Made by a program: the position numbers and the translations under genes
The notes under the pieces: generated by a model
The model's database searches: none
What the model was told of the DNA's origin: nothing
What the model saw: the letters and a program-made list of their open reading frames with translations, nothing else
Part shown: positions 27,515 through 36,398 of the stretch, piece by piece
Position numbering within the stretch: the stretch's first letter is position 1
How the letters are laid out: each line of letters starts with the position of its first letter
DNA from: DATARH01 sp963847345
GTDB lineage: Bacteria > Pseudomonadota > Alphaproteobacteria > ATCC43930 > CGMCC-115725
Reading direction: 5' to 3'
DNA length: 64,000 nt
Assembly: GCA_963847345.1 (NCBI GenBank)
Contig: CAWJZU010000021.1
Span: 27,942-91,941 of the forward strand

Positions 27515-28669
27515 TCACATCGTCACCTTGCGCGGATCGAACGCGTCGCGCACGGCCTCGCCGATAAAGATCAAGAGGCTTAGCATCAGCGCCAGCACAA
27601 AGAACGCCGTGAGCCCGAGCCACGGCGCCTGCAGATTTGTCTTGCCCTGGGCCAGCAATTCACCCAGGGAGGCCGAGCCCGGCGGCAGCCCGAAGCCGAG
27701 AAAATCGAGCGAGGTCAGCGTCGTGATTGAGCCGTTCAGGATGAACGGCAGAAACGTGATCGTCGCCACCGTCGCGTTTGGCAACACATGCCGCCAGATG
27801 ATCACCGGGTTTGAAACCCCGAGGGCGCGAGCCGCGCGGACGTAATCGAAATTGCGCGCCCGCAGGAACTCGGCCCGCACGACGCCAACCAACGCCGTCC
27901 ACGAGAACAGCAGCATCAGCCCCAACAGCCACCAGAAATTCGGCTCGACAAAAGTCGCCAGGATGATCAGCAGATAGAGAACCGGCAGCCCTTCCCAGAT
28001 CTCGATAAAGCGCTGAAAGCCGAGATCGACGAGGCCGCCGAAATAGCCCTGTACCGCCCCCGCGGCGACCCCGACGATCGACGAGAACAGCGTCAGCGCC
28101 AGCCCGAACAGCACCGAGATGCGGAAACCGTAGATTAGCCGCGCCAGCACGTCGCGGCCCTGATCGTCGGTGCCGAGCCAGTCGGTCGGCGAGGGCGCCG
28201 CCGGGTAAGGGCCGGGCGCGTCGGTGATCGCGCGGTAATCGAACGGGATCAGCGGCCACAGCATCCAGCCCTTTTTGTCGATCAGCTCCTTGACGGCAGG
28301 GTCGCGATAATCTGCGGCCGTCGGCAGAAAGCCGCCGAACATCGTCTCCGGATAGTCGCGCACCACCGGGAAATACCAGTTCCCGTCGTATTCGACGAAC
28401 AGCGGCCGGTCGTTGGCGATGAATTCGGCGAACAGGGTCACACCGAACAGCACGAGAAAGATCCACAGCGACCAGAACCCGCGTCGGTTCGCCTTGAAGT
28501 TCTCGATGCGGCGCCGCGTGATCGGCGTGATCCGGCGCCCGAGAAAAACGTCGCCGGCAGGCGGCAGCTCAATGCCGGGAATACGCGCCGGCGTGATGAT
28601 TTCGACCGCGGTGGTTCGGCGCTCAGCCTCCTCTGTAGTCACTTCATTTTTCTGCGAAGCCCCGTTCAT
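27515..28669 (-). CDS. yejE: Peptide ABC transporter permease
   Basis: A 384-residue inner-membrane permease of the DppC/YejE type. It has a long hydrophilic N-terminus, one membrane segment (FWSLWIFLVLFGVTLFAEFI), a periplasmic insert with DWLGTDDQGRDVLARLIYGFRIS, and five further segments carrying the EAA-type loop RAARALGVSNPVIIWRHVLPN. The preferred start is Met at 28669; Met at 28684 is five codons earlier. The expected partner permease YejB and binding protein YejA are not upstream, where asd follows instead. Confidence 0.9.
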   Translation of the reverse strand: MNGASQKNEVTTEEAERRTTAVEIITPARIPGIELPPAGDVFLGRRITPITRRRIENFKANRRGFWSLWIFLVLFGVTLFAEFIANDRPLFVEYDGNWYFPVVRDYPETMFGGFLPTAADYRDPAVKELIDKKGWMLWPLIPFDYRAITDAPGPYPAAPSPTDWLGTDDQGRDVLARLIYGFRISVLFGLALTLFSSIVGVAAGAVQGYFGGLVDLGFQRFIEIWEGLPVLYLLIILATFVEPNFWWLLGLMLLFSWTALVGVVRAEFLRARNFDYVRAARALGVSNPVIIWRHVLPNATVATITFLPFILNGSITTLTSLDFLGFGLPPGSASLGELLAQGKTNLQAPWLGLTAFFVLALMLSLLIFIGEAVRDAFDPRKVTM

Positions 28670-28766
28670 CGGGACCCCTTGCACCGCATGTTCAAAATCG
28701 TCGTACCGAAGGCTAGACGCGATCTCTTAGCCACCTGGATGGACGCATACAGGTTTTCCGGCATTC

Positions 28767-28800
28767 CCCACGGAGCAGTCCGTGGGCTGAAGGCCCACGG
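28767..28800. repeat. REP-like element with alternative hairpins
   Basis: Three mutually complementary modules in a row: CCCACGGA (28767-28774), TCCGTGGGC (28779-28787) and GCCCACGG (28793-28800). The middle one can pair with either side, giving two mutually exclusive hairpins. The 3' half with loop TGAAG recurs inside the kinase gene at 35658-35678. It lies between asd and yejE. Confidence 0.65.
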
Positions 28801-28841
28801 AATGATGACATCAGCAAAGGAGACACCGGGACGCCACAGCT

Positions 28842-29924
28842 TCATGTATTCGCGTTCGCCGCCCTCCGGCGCAGCGGCTCAACGTTGTGCCGTCCGGAGC
28901 CGCGCCGTCCGCCGAGATGCTCGGCGGTAAGAATCTCGGCAATCTGTATCGCATTGAGCGCCGCCCCCTTGCGGAGATTGTCGGAGACCACCCACAGATT
29001 GAGCCCATGCGCCACGGTCGGATCGCGGCGGATGCGGCTAACATAAACCGCGTCCTCGCCGGCCGCCTCGGCCGGCGTGACGTAACCCTCGTCGGCGCGA
29101 TGATCGAGAACGACAACGCCCGGCGCATCGCGCAGCGCGGCGCGCGCCCGGTCCTCGGAAATCGGGCGCTCGAACTCGACATTGACCGCCTCGGCGTGCC
29201 CGATAAAAACCGGCACGCGCACGCAGGTCGCGGTCACCGCGATGTCGGGGTCGAGAATCTTGCGGGTCTCGACCGCCATCTTCCACTCTTCCTTGGTCGA
29301 GCCGTCATCCATGAAGACGTCGATATGCGGGATCACGTTAAACGCGATCTGCTTTGTCAGCTGTTCCGGCTTGATCGGGTCGTTGACGTAAACCGCGCGG
29401 GTCTGACCGAACAGCTCATCCATCGCGGCCCGTCCGGCGCCCGACACCGACTGATAGGTCGCGACGACGACCCGCTTGATCCGCGCAATGTCGTGCAACG
29501 GCTTCAGCGCGACAACCATCTGGATCGTCGAGCAATTCGGATTGGCGATGATGCCGCGCTTCTCGTACCCGGCGATCGCCTGCGGATTAACCTCCGGGAC
29601 GACCAGCGGCACGTCCGGGTCCATGCGCCAATACGACGTGTTGTCGATCACCACCGCCCCGGCCTTGGCGGCGCGCGGCGCGAACTGGGCCGACACCTTG
29701 CCGCCCGGCGACGACAGCACGATGTCGATGCCCTTGAAGTCGAAATTGTCGAGCGCCTGCACCTGGAGGATGTCATCCTCTCCGTACGACACCTCCTTGC
29801 CGACCGAAGCCGAGGAGGCCAGCGCGATGACCTCGTCAGCCGGAAAATTGCGCTCGGCGAGAGTGGACAGCATCTCGCGCCCGACATTGCCGGTCGCGCC
29901 GACCACCGCTACCTTGAAACCCAT
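28842..29924 (-). CDS. asd: Aspartate-semialdehyde dehydrogenase
   Basis: A 360-residue enzyme reducing aspartyl phosphate to the semialdehyde for lysine, threonine, methionine and diaminopimelate synthesis. Motifs: VAVVGATGNVGREM, LSSPGGKVSAQFAP, NPNCSTIQMVVAL with the catalytic Cys, YQSVSGAGRAAMDEL, and RVPVFIGHAEAVNVEFE with the substrate-binding Arg and catalytic His. The start Met at 29924 precedes GFKVAVVG; an ATG three codons earlier is possible. About 20 extra C-terminal residues (GGRRGSGRHNVEPLRRRAAN) exceed the usual end. Confidence 0.95.
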   Translation of the reverse strand: MGFKVAVVGATGNVGREMLSTLAERNFPADEVIALASSASVGKEVSYGEDDILQVQALDNFDFKGIDIVLSSPGGKVSAQFAPRAAKAGAVVIDNTSYWRMDPDVPLVVPEVNPQAIAGYEKRGIIANPNCSTIQMVVALKPLHDIARIKRVVVATYQSVSGAGRAAMDELFGQTRAVYVNDPIKPEQLTKQIAFNVIPHIDVFMDDGSTKEEWKMAVETRKILDPDIAVTATCVRVPVFIGHAEAVNVEFERPISEDRARAALRDAPGVVVLDHRADEGYVTPAEAAGEDAVYVSRIRRDPTVAHGLNLWVVSDNLRKGAALNAIQIAEILTAEHLGGRRGSGRHNVEPLRRRAANANT

Positions 29925-30049
29925 GGCTTGCACTCTCCGGGGCTGGAGCTGTTCGTGAGGTTGTCTGCTGACTTACGATGCCGGGAGCGGCATTACAAGC
30001 GACCCGCGGACAGTCGCACGCAACGTCCGCCAATGAACGCGCTTTGACC

Positions 30050-30368
30050 ATGACCCACCGCCGAATTCTGGCCGCATTACCTGGCCGCGCATGCCGACCC
30101 GCGCTGCCGCGCGGTGCATTACGCCAGCACGCTCGCAGCGCTGGGTTTCCTCGGGTGGGCCGTGGCGAAGGCCGATTGGCGCTGGGCGGCCGCCGCCCCG
30201 GTCGCGGGCTACGCGCCGGCCTGGCTCGCTCATGCCGTGTTCGAGCGCAACCGGCCGGCGACTTTTTCGCACCCGATACGGTCGCTGGCCGGCGATTTCC
30301 GCATGCTCGGGCTATTTCTGAGCGGGCGGCTCGGCGGCGAGCTCCACCGTTACCGGATCGGGAGATAA
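30050..30368 (+). CDS. DUF962 (Mpo1-like) membrane protein, frameshifted near the start
   Basis: A small membrane protein of about 105 residues. EFWPHYLAAHADPRCRAVHY (with H-x3-H type spacing), two hydrophobic segments, and FERNRPATFSHPIRSLAGDFRML are the DUF962 pattern; yeast Mpo1 of this family is a dioxygenase in fatty-acid alpha-oxidation. The natural ATG at 30050 is one frame off the body. Removing one C from the CCC at 30054-30056 joins them as MTTAEFWPHYL. Otherwise the frame would have to start internally at 30114 and lose the conserved His motif. Confidence 0.7.
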
Positions 30369-30371
30369 AGC

Positions 30372-30773
30372 ATGCCTACCGTGCCGCTGATCGAGGAGAG
30401 CGCAGCCGGTCCCGAGGCGCGCGCCGTGTTCGACGACATCAAGGCGAGCCGAAATACCGACTGGATCAACAATTTCTGGAGGGCGCTGGCGAATCACCCG
30501 CCGACGCTCCGGCGCACCTGGGAAAGCCTGAAGGAGGTGATGGCCCCGGGTGCGCTCGATCCGCTGACAAAGGAGCTGATTTATCTGGCGGTCAGCGTCA
30601 GCAACGGCTGCCAGTATTGCACGGCGTCGCACGGGGCGGCGGCGAAGCGGCTCGGGATGACCCCGGAGATGCTCGGCGAGCTGCTTGCCGTCGTCGCGAT
30701 GGCTAACGAAACCAACCGCCTCGCCGACGGCTACAGGGTTCCGGTAGACGAGCGCTTCGAAAACCTGTTCTGA
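30372..30773 (+). CDS. Carboxymuconolactone-decarboxylase / AhpD-like protein
   Basis: A 133-residue all-helical protein with the AhpD-type redox motif in VSNGCQYCTASHGAAAKRLG (Cys-x2-Cys with a following His). This subgroup behaves as alkylhydroperoxidase-like thiol reductants more than as decarboxylases. The start is three bases after the DUF962 stop, so the two are an operon. The partner oxidant or substrate is unknown. Confidence 0.88.
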   Translation: MPTVPLIEESAAGPEARAVFDDIKASRNTDWINNFWRALANHPPTLRRTWESLKEVMAPGALDPLTKELIYLAVSVSNGCQYCTASHGAAAKRLGMTPEMLGELLAVVAMANETNRLADGYRVPVDERFENLF

Positions 30774-30897
30774 TCGACCGCATGGAGGCGGCGCTTCCCG
30801 CCGGCACCCGGCCGAAACAGATCACGGCATCGTGCTGCCGGATCCGCCAGCCCGGAAGTTGGCCTCGAAAGGGACTTGGACAAGTTCGGAGGACCAA

Positions 30898-31872
30898 ATG
30901 TCTGCTCAATTTGATCGCGAAACTCAAAATCTCGGCAACATCACGATGCTTGAACATCTCAATGTCGAAATCCCGGATCAGGGGCCGGCGAGCAACTTTT
31001 ACCTGGCCGGGTGCGGCTTCACACGCGATCCGTATCTGAATCCCGGTACCAACAACATGTGGATCAATATCGGCCAGAGCCAGTTCCATCTGCCGACCGG
31101 CGACGCGCTGGTGTTCCGCGGCCACATCGGGATCGTGACGCCGAGCCGGGAACAGCTGCTCGACCGGTTTGCCAGCGTCACAAAGAATCTCGCTGACAGT
31201 AAATTTTCGTTCACGGAGCATAACGACTACGTCGAGGCGACCTGCCCGTGGGGCAACCAGTTTCGTTTTTACGAGCCGGATGAGGAGCGCTTCGGCAAGA
31301 TCAACCTTGGCATTCCGTACGTCGAATTCATGGTTCCGGAGGGCACTGCCAAACGCATCGCCCGCTTCTACCGAAAGGTCCTGGGCGCGCTCACCGATGT
31401 CGAAAAGAACAGCGACGACAAAACCGCGCACGTCAAGGTCGGTCTGAAGCAAGAGCTGATCTTTCGCGAGACCGACAGGAAGCTGCCCGAATTCGACGGG
31501 CACCACCTGCAGGTCTATGTCGAGGATTTTGGCACGCCGCACCAAAAGCTGAAAAAGCATGACCTCATCACCGAGGAGAGCAATCGCTATCAGTATCGGT
31601 TCGAGGACATTATCGACCTCGACACCGGCGAGGTGCTGTTCCAGATCGAGCACGAGGTGCGCAGCATGACGCACCCGCTCCATGCGCGACCGCTGGTCAA
31701 CCGCAACCCGGCGCAAACCAACCGCAATTACATGCGAGGCGGCGACGAGTGGGTCTGGAGCCTTCCCGACACGGTGGGACCGAGCGGACGGGCCGCGGAT
31801 CCGCTGAAGGCCCCTAAGGCCCCGACAATTGCCAAGCGCCGCGCGCTGCGCGCCCAGCAGCAGGCGATATAG
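30898..31872 (+). CDS. Two-domain VOC (glyoxalase/extradiol-dioxygenase fold) protein
   Basis: A 324-residue protein made of two VOC modules: LEHLNVEIPDQGPASNFYLAG-type N-terminal half (residues about 18-125) and GIPYVEFMVPEGTAKRIARFY-type second half (about 140-265). HLPTGDA, HLQVYVEDF and LFQIEHEVR supply His and Glu in positions used for metal binding in this fold. The start at 30898 has GGAGGA upstream. The next two genes encode dehydrogenases, so a catabolic role is plausible; the substrate is not known. Confidence 0.8.
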   Translation: MSAQFDRETQNLGNITMLEHLNVEIPDQGPASNFYLAGCGFTRDPYLNPGTNNMWINIGQSQFHLPTGDALVFRGHIGIVTPSREQLLDRFASVTKNLADSKFSFTEHNDYVEATCPWGNQFRFYEPDEERFGKINLGIPYVEFMVPEGTAKRIARFYRKVLGALTDVEKNSDDKTAHVKVGLKQELIFRETDRKLPEFDGHHLQVYVEDFGTPHQKLKKHDLITEESNRYQYRFEDIIDLDTGEVLFQIEHEVRSMTHPLHARPLVNRNPAQTNRNYMRGGDEWVWSLPDTVGPSGRAADPLKAPKAPTIAKRRALRAQQQAI

Positions 31873-31880
31873 CCGATCTA

Positions 31881-31906
31881 CCCTCTCCCGCACCGCGGGA
31901 GAGGGG
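31881..31906. terminator. Intergenic hairpin
   Basis: CCCTCTCCCGC and GCGGGAGAGGG form an eleven-base stem with a four-base loop directly after the VOC gene. The following T-run is weak (TCGTTTAC), so it may be an attenuating or message-stabilising hairpin rather than a full terminator. Confidence 0.5.
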
Positions 31907-31930
31907 TCGTTTACGAAGCCGGAGGGGAAA

Positions 31931-32677
31931 ATGCCTGGCTTGCTTGTCGGGTCGATCGCTCTGGTGACCGGGGCCGGATCGGGCATCGGTGAAGCGATCG
32001 CGGTCGCGATGGCGCGCGAGGGCGCGCGGATCGTTTCGGTTGACATCAATATCGGCGCCGCGGTGCGCGTCGCGCGCACGGTCGGCGGGAACGCCGTCGG
32101 TCTTGCCTGCGATGTTACCGACCGGGTCGCCTGCGACGAGCTGGCGGCCAAGGTGCGGACTGAAATCGGCCCGATATCGGTGCTCGTCAACAACGCCGGC
32201 ATCATCCGCCGCGGTAAGGTGACCGACACCAATACGCGCCGCGATTGGGACGAGACGCTCGCCGTCAATCTCGACGGGCTCTACAATATGGTGACGGGCT
32301 TTCTCGACCAGCTGCGCGAGACCAAGGGGACCGTTATCAATATTGGCTCAATTCAATCGTTCGTCGCATTGCCGAATTCCGCGGCCTATACGACGTCAAA
32401 GGGCGGTGTGCGGCTGTTGACCAAGGCGCTGGCGATCGAGCTCGGCCCGATGGGCATCCGCGTCAACGCGATCGGCCCGGGGTTCACCGCGACGCCGTTC
32501 AACGCCGACGCGCGGCAGAACCCCGACTACATGGCGAACTTTACCGGACGCATCCCGCTTGGCCGGATTGGTGCCCCCGAGGACATGGCGCTCCCGGCCG
32601 TTTTCCTCGCCTCGGAGATGGCGCGCTACATCACCGGTGTAACCATCCCGGTGGACGGCGGCTATCTGGCGCGTTAA
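31931..32677 (+). CDS. SDR family oxidoreductase
   Basis: A 248-residue classical short-chain dehydrogenase. TGAGSGIGEA is the NAD(P) loop, VDIN after the second strand suggests NAD preference, NNAG follows, then Ser in INIGSIQSF and YTTSKGG with the catalytic Tyr and Lys. It ends with the usual VDGGYLAR. GGAGGGG lies upstream of the ATG. Between the VOC protein and the iron-type alcohol dehydrogenase; all three read the same way and may form a degradation pathway. Confidence 0.88.
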   Translation: MPGLLVGSIALVTGAGSGIGEAIAVAMAREGARIVSVDINIGAAVRVARTVGGNAVGLACDVTDRVACDELAAKVRTEIGPISVLVNNAGIIRRGKVTDTNTRRDWDETLAVNLDGLYNMVTGFLDQLRETKGTVINIGSIQSFVALPNSAAYTTSKGGVRLLTKALAIELGPMGIRVNAIGPGFTATPFNADARQNPDYMANFTGRIPLGRIGAPEDMALPAVFLASEMARYITGVTIPVDGGYLAR

Positions 32678-32710
32678 GCCGGGAGACCCGGCCGCAGATC
32701 GGAGGGTTTC

Positions 32711-33880
32711 ATGCTGACCGGCACCTATCGCTTCCCGCTGATGGAGAGCGTCGTCTACGGCCGCCCGTTCGCCGAGGCGTTGCGCGAGCAGGTCGAGCAG
32801 AGCGGCGCCAATTCCGTGTTCCTGCTGGCGAGCGGCACCCTGAACCGCGACACCGACCTGGTCGGGCAGGTGCGCCAGGCGCTCGGCAACCGGCTGGCCG
32901 GCGTGTTTGCCCGGATCGGGGCGCACACGCCGCGCGTCGATGTCGTCGAGGCGGCGAACGCGGCGCGCACCGCCGGCGCTGACCTGCTCGTCACCTTGGG
33001 CGGCGGCTCGGTGACCGACGCGGCGAAGATGGTCGCATTCTGCCTCGGCAACGATATCGCCGACCCGGCGCAACTGGACGAGCACCGCAACCGGGTCGGG
33101 GCCGATGGCACGATCGTGCGCCCGCAATCGAAGCCGCCTGCGGTGCGCACGATCGCGATCCCGACGACGCTGTCGGCCGGCGAATACACCGCATCGGCCG
33201 GCTGCACCGATACGGTGCGGAACGTCAAGGAGAGCTACGGCCATCCGCTGATGATGCCGAAATCGGTTCTGCTCGACCCGCGCGCGACGGTGCACACACC
33301 GGAATGGCTGTTCCTGTCGACCGGCATCCGCGCCGTCGATCACGCGGTCGAGGACATCTGCTCGCCGCAATGCCAGCCGATCTCCGAAGGCGCCTCGTTT
33401 CACGCTCTGCGCCTGCTCGGCCGCGGGCTTTCAGGCGTCAAGGCCGACCCGCTCGACCTCGACGCCCGGCTCGAGGCGCAACTCGGCGCCTGGATGTCGA
33501 TGATCGGGTCGCAGACCGGCGTGCCGAAGGGCGCCAGCCATGGCATCGGGCATGTTCTCGGCGGCACCGCGCATGTCCCGCACGGCTACACCTCGTGCGT
33601 GATGCTGCCGCACGTCCTGCGTTTCAACGCGCCGGTCAACCCCGATCGTCAGGCGCTGGTCAGCGAGGCGCTGGGCCTGCCCGGCGATCCGGCGGCCGAT
33701 GTCGTCGCCGCCCTGATCGCCGGTCTCGGGCTGCCGACCCGGCTGCGCGATGTCGGCGTCAAACCCGAGCAGCTCGACCGCATTGCCGAGTTGTCGATGC
33801 ACGACCGCTGGATCCACACAAATCCGCGCAAGATCGACGGCCCCCCGGTCGTCCGCGAGCTGCTCGACGCGGCCTGGTAG
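32711..33880 (+). CDS. Iron-containing alcohol dehydrogenase, maleylacetate-reductase-like
   Basis: A 389-residue group III dehydrogenase. LVTLGGGSVTDAAKMVAF is the NAD loop. PTTLSAGEYTASAGCTD resembles the SGSE-type loop of maleylacetate reductases. HGIGHVLGGTAHVPHGYTS supplies the conserved His residues; in maleylacetate reductases this region often lacks a full metal set. The reaction is likely NAD(P)H-dependent reduction of an unsaturated keto-acid in aromatic breakdown, but this is family inference. Confidence 0.82.
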   Translation: MLTGTYRFPLMESVVYGRPFAEALREQVEQSGANSVFLLASGTLNRDTDLVGQVRQALGNRLAGVFARIGAHTPRVDVVEAANAARTAGADLLVTLGGGSVTDAAKMVAFCLGNDIADPAQLDEHRNRVGADGTIVRPQSKPPAVRTIAIPTTLSAGEYTASAGCTDTVRNVKESYGHPLMMPKSVLLDPRATVHTPEWLFLSTGIRAVDHAVEDICSPQCQPISEGASFHALRLLGRGLSGVKADPLDLDARLEAQLGAWMSMIGSQTGVPKGASHGIGHVLGGTAHVPHGYTSCVMLPHVLRFNAPVNPDRQALVSEALGLPGDPAADVVAALIAGLGLPTRLRDVGVKPEQLDRIAELSMHDRWIHTNPRKIDGPPVVRELLDAAW

Positions 33881-33918
33881 CCGAGGCACCGCGCGGCTCT
33901 TGCCCCCCGTCGAGCGGC

Positions 33919-33932
33919 TTGACCTGCATCAA
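33919..33932. promoter_or_regulatory. FNR/FixK-type box upstream of the universal stress protein gene
   Basis: TTGACCTGCATCAA matches the alphaproteobacterial FnrL/FixK site TTGAY-N4-ATCAA exactly. It lies 63 bases before the usp start codon, a spacing compatible with activation. Universal stress proteins are frequent members of low-oxygen regulons. The regulator itself is not in the window. Confidence 0.65.
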
Positions 33933-33994
33933 GGCGGGGTTGCGCCGGATGTCCAATATCGCCGGTGCCGGGCGACAGGCCCGAGGAGAGGGCA

Positions 33995-34849
33995 ATGGGC
34001 TATAAGGACATCCTGGTAACGGTCGACACCTCGCCGGCGGGCACGGCACGGCTTGAGCTTGCGGCGGCGCTGGCCGAGCGCTTCCAGGCGCATCTGATCG
34101 GATTGCATACCGCTCTGACGCCGCCGGGGCCGGTTGCCGGGGGCTATTTCGATCATTTCGATCGCTCGCTGCTCGACCCGCTGTATCGCGAGTTTTCCGC
34201 GAGAATGGCCGAGCGGGAAGAGGCGGCGCGATCCTCGTTCGAGGCGGTTACCAGCAAGCGAGGGCTCGCGGCCGAGTGGCGGGTTGTTGCCGGGTATCCG
34301 TCAGAGGGCGCCGCGCTGCACGGCCGTTATGTCGATCTGATCGTCCTTGGCCAGACCGACCCGGACAATGCCGAGGCTGTCCTGTTTCATCCGCGTCCGG
34401 AGGAAGTGGCGCTTGCCGTCGGCCGCCCGGTGCTGGTGGTCCCGTATGCCGGCCGGTTCGAGGTATCCGCCCGCCGCGTGCTGGTCGCCTGGAATGCGAG
34501 CCGTGCGGCGACCCGCGCGGTCCACGACGCGATGCCGCTGCTCGCCGGGGCTGAAACAGTGACGGTGCTGTGCGTCGATCCGGACGAAGACCGCAGGGCT
34601 CATGGCGACGTGCCCGGGGCGGATGTCGCCGTTCATCTCGCGCGCCACGGTGTCAAGGCGCGCGTCGAGAGCACGGCGTCGGGCGGGATCGGCGCCGGCA
34701 ACGCGCTGCTGTCGCGGGTTAGCGATATCGGGGCCGATCTCTTGGTCATGGGCGCTTACGGCCATACGCGGGTACGCGAATTGCTGCTCGGCGGAGCGAC
34801 GCGCACGATCTTCGAATCGATGACGGTTCCGGTCTTGTTGTCGCATTGA
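33995..34849 (+). CDS. Universal stress protein, tandem UspA domains
   Basis: A 284-residue protein with two UspA folds. The first starts GYKDILVTVDTSP and the second RRVLVAWNASRAATRAV at about residue 160. The C-terminal ATP-binding motif G-x2-G-x9-G appears as GAYGHTRVRELLLGGATR. The first half lacks the full glycine motif, so only the second is likely to bind nucleotide. GAGGAGAGG precedes the ATG. A FixK/FNR-type box upstream suggests induction at low oxygen. Confidence 0.9.
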   Translation: MGYKDILVTVDTSPAGTARLELAAALAERFQAHLIGLHTALTPPGPVAGGYFDHFDRSLLDPLYREFSARMAEREEAARSSFEAVTSKRGLAAEWRVVAGYPSEGAALHGRYVDLIVLGQTDPDNAEAVLFHPRPEEVALAVGRPVLVVPYAGRFEVSARRVLVAWNASRAATRAVHDAMPLLAGAETVTVLCVDPDEDRRAHGDVPGADVAVHLARHGVKARVESTASGGIGAGNALLSRVSDIGADLLVMGAYGHTRVRELLLGGATRTIFESMTVPVLLSH

Positions 34850-34892
34850 GGCCGCGACGAGAGCCCGCGACCGCCGCGCCGCCGGGGCGCAC

Positions 34893-35324
34893 TCAGACGA
34901 GCTTTTTCGTCATCAGATAACGGGTCGCACCGGGCGGCGGCACATCGAGCTTGGCGGCGATGTCCCACCCCTGCTTTCGGTAGAACCCGGGCGCCTGAAA
35001 CTGCAGTGTGAACAGCCCGGCCAGAGTGCAGCCGCGCCGCCGTCCCTCGGCCTCGGCCATCGCCAAAAGGCGCGATCCCAGGCGGTTGCCGCGCAGATGC
35101 TCGGGCAGAAAGAACCGGTCGATAAACATGACCCCGAGCGAGGTGCGTCCGTAGAGCCCGCCGATCAGCGCGCCGGTGTCGGGATCGGAGACCAGGATCG
35201 CGAGCGGCCGGAAATCGCGGAAGCCGGCCCGCGATTCGTTGTACCCGGCAAGGCTCTCGGCAATGAACGCCGTCGCCTCCGCGTCGGGCGCATCGGTGAC
35301 GATAATCTTGGGGTCGCTGTTCAT
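34893..35324 (-). CDS. GNAT family N-acetyltransferase
   Basis: A 143-residue acetyltransferase. RFFLPEHLRGNRLGSRLLAMAEAEGRRRG is the acetyl-CoA-binding motif A (R-x2-G-x-G/A variant, residues about 70-98), and FYRKQGWDI the C-terminal motif B. The frame is open far upstream, but the ATG at 35324 gives the family's normal length. The acceptor substrate is unknown. It sits 44 bases beyond the kinase gene on the same strand. Confidence 0.85.
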   Translation of the reverse strand: MNSDPKIIVTDAPDAEATAFIAESLAGYNESRAGFRDFRPLAILVSDPDTGALIGGLYGRTSLGVMFIDRFFLPEHLRGNRLGSRLLAMAEAEGRRRGCTLAGLFTLQFQAPGFYRKQGWDIAAKLDVPPPGATRYLMTKKLV

Positions 35325-35368
35325 GTGCTGCCTCGGTCCGCGGCGCATCATAGTGTCGCCCGAATTCG

Positions 35369-36391
35369 CTATCGCACCAAGCCGGCCGTGACGCCAGCCT
35401 CGAACGCCGCCAGATCCTCCGGCCCGAAATGGTTGATGTCGCCGGGAGTGGCGAGCGCCATAGCCGCGGCGTAGGAAGCGAGGCGGATCGCCAGATCGGG
35501 ATCGCCGTCGAGCAGACCATGGATAAGACCGCCGACGAACAAATCGCCGGCGCCGATGCGGTCCACGATCTCGACCGGATAACGCGGCGCATGGCGGACC
35601 CCGTCGCGCGCCCACAACAGGTCGCCCGCTTCCGACCCCGGCGCTCCCGGATCAACTCCGGGGGCTGAAGGCCCACGGGTCAGAGCGACGAGCGGCATTC
35701 CGTAGCGGGCGGCGATCGCGGCGCCGAGCGCCTCGGCCTCCTCGGTGAACCCGAGGACAGCACGCGCGTCGCGTTCGGCGACGACGAACAGCTCCAGATG
35801 CGGGGCGATTGCCTCCAGCATCGCACGCGCGTCGGCCGGGCTTTGCAGCGTCGCGCGAAAGTTCAAGTCGTACGAGACCTTCTTGCGGGCCGCCGTGGCA
35901 AGCTGCGCGACATGCGCGACCAGCGCGCGGCAACTCGGTCCGAGCGCCGGCGTGATGCCGGACAGATGCACGCGGGCGCTGGCCGCGATTAGTGCCTCCC
36001 ACGGCGCATCCTCGAATGCCATTTCGGAAGCGGCCGATTGCTTGCGGTCGTAGATCACCCGGGCATTGCGCGGCGCCGGCCCGCTCTCGAAGAACATCAA
36101 CCCGAGCCGGGCGCCGGCTATATGGCGGACAAAACTCGTATCGACGCCGTGCCGGCGCGCCTCGCCCTCGACGATGCGGCCGAGCGGTCCGTCGGGTATG
36201 CGCGACACCCACGCGGTGCGGCGCCCGAGCCGCGCCAAGAGGCAGGCGACGTTAAGTTCGCTGCCGCCTATTCCAACATCGAAGGCGCCCGCCTGATCGA
36301 GGCGCTGGACGCCGGGTGGCGACAAACGCAGCAGCGTCTCTCCCAATGTCAGGAAATCATAGGTCGGGATCTCGATCGCGCCCGCCGCCAT
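35369..36391 (-). CDS. PfkB family sugar kinase, 2-keto-3-deoxygluconate kinase-like
   Basis: A 340-residue ribokinase-fold kinase. FLTLGETLLRLSPP and GGSELNVACLLARLG are the sugar-binding start, SYDLNFRATL the KDG-kinase-like middle, and DRIGAGDLFVGGLIHGLL the PfkB motif with catalytic Asp. It likely phosphorylates 2-keto-3-deoxygluconate, linking to the gluconate genes. Around residues 238-255 an extra GPSAPGVDPGAPGSEAGD stretch is encoded by a REP-like hairpin at 35658-35678, so the protein may carry an in-frame insertion relative to its relatives. Confidence 0.82.
   Translation of the reverse strand: MAAGAIEIPTYDFLTLGETLLRLSPPGVQRLDQAGAFDVGIGGSELNVACLLARLGRRTAWVSRIPDGPLGRIVEGEARRHGVDTSFVRHIAGARLGLMFFESGPAPRNARVIYDRKQSAASEMAFEDAPWEALIAASARVHLSGITPALGPSCRALVAHVAQLATAARKKVSYDLNFRATLQSPADARAMLEAIAPHLELFVVAERDARAVLGFTEEAEALGAAIAARYGMPLVALTRGPSAPGVDPGAPGSEAGDLLWARDGVRHAPRYPVEIVDRIGAGDLFVGGLIHGLLDGDPDLAIRLASYAAAMALATPGDINHFGPEDLAAFEAGVTAGLVR
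35658..35678. repeat. REP-like hairpin inside the kinase gene
   Basis: CCGGGGGC, loop TGAAG, GCCCACGG: an eight-base stem with one mismatch. The loop and right arm (13 bases) are identical to the intergenic element at 28788-28800. It lies in the coding region of the PfkB kinase, in frame. Confidence 0.65.
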
Positions 36392-36398
36392 TTGTCGG

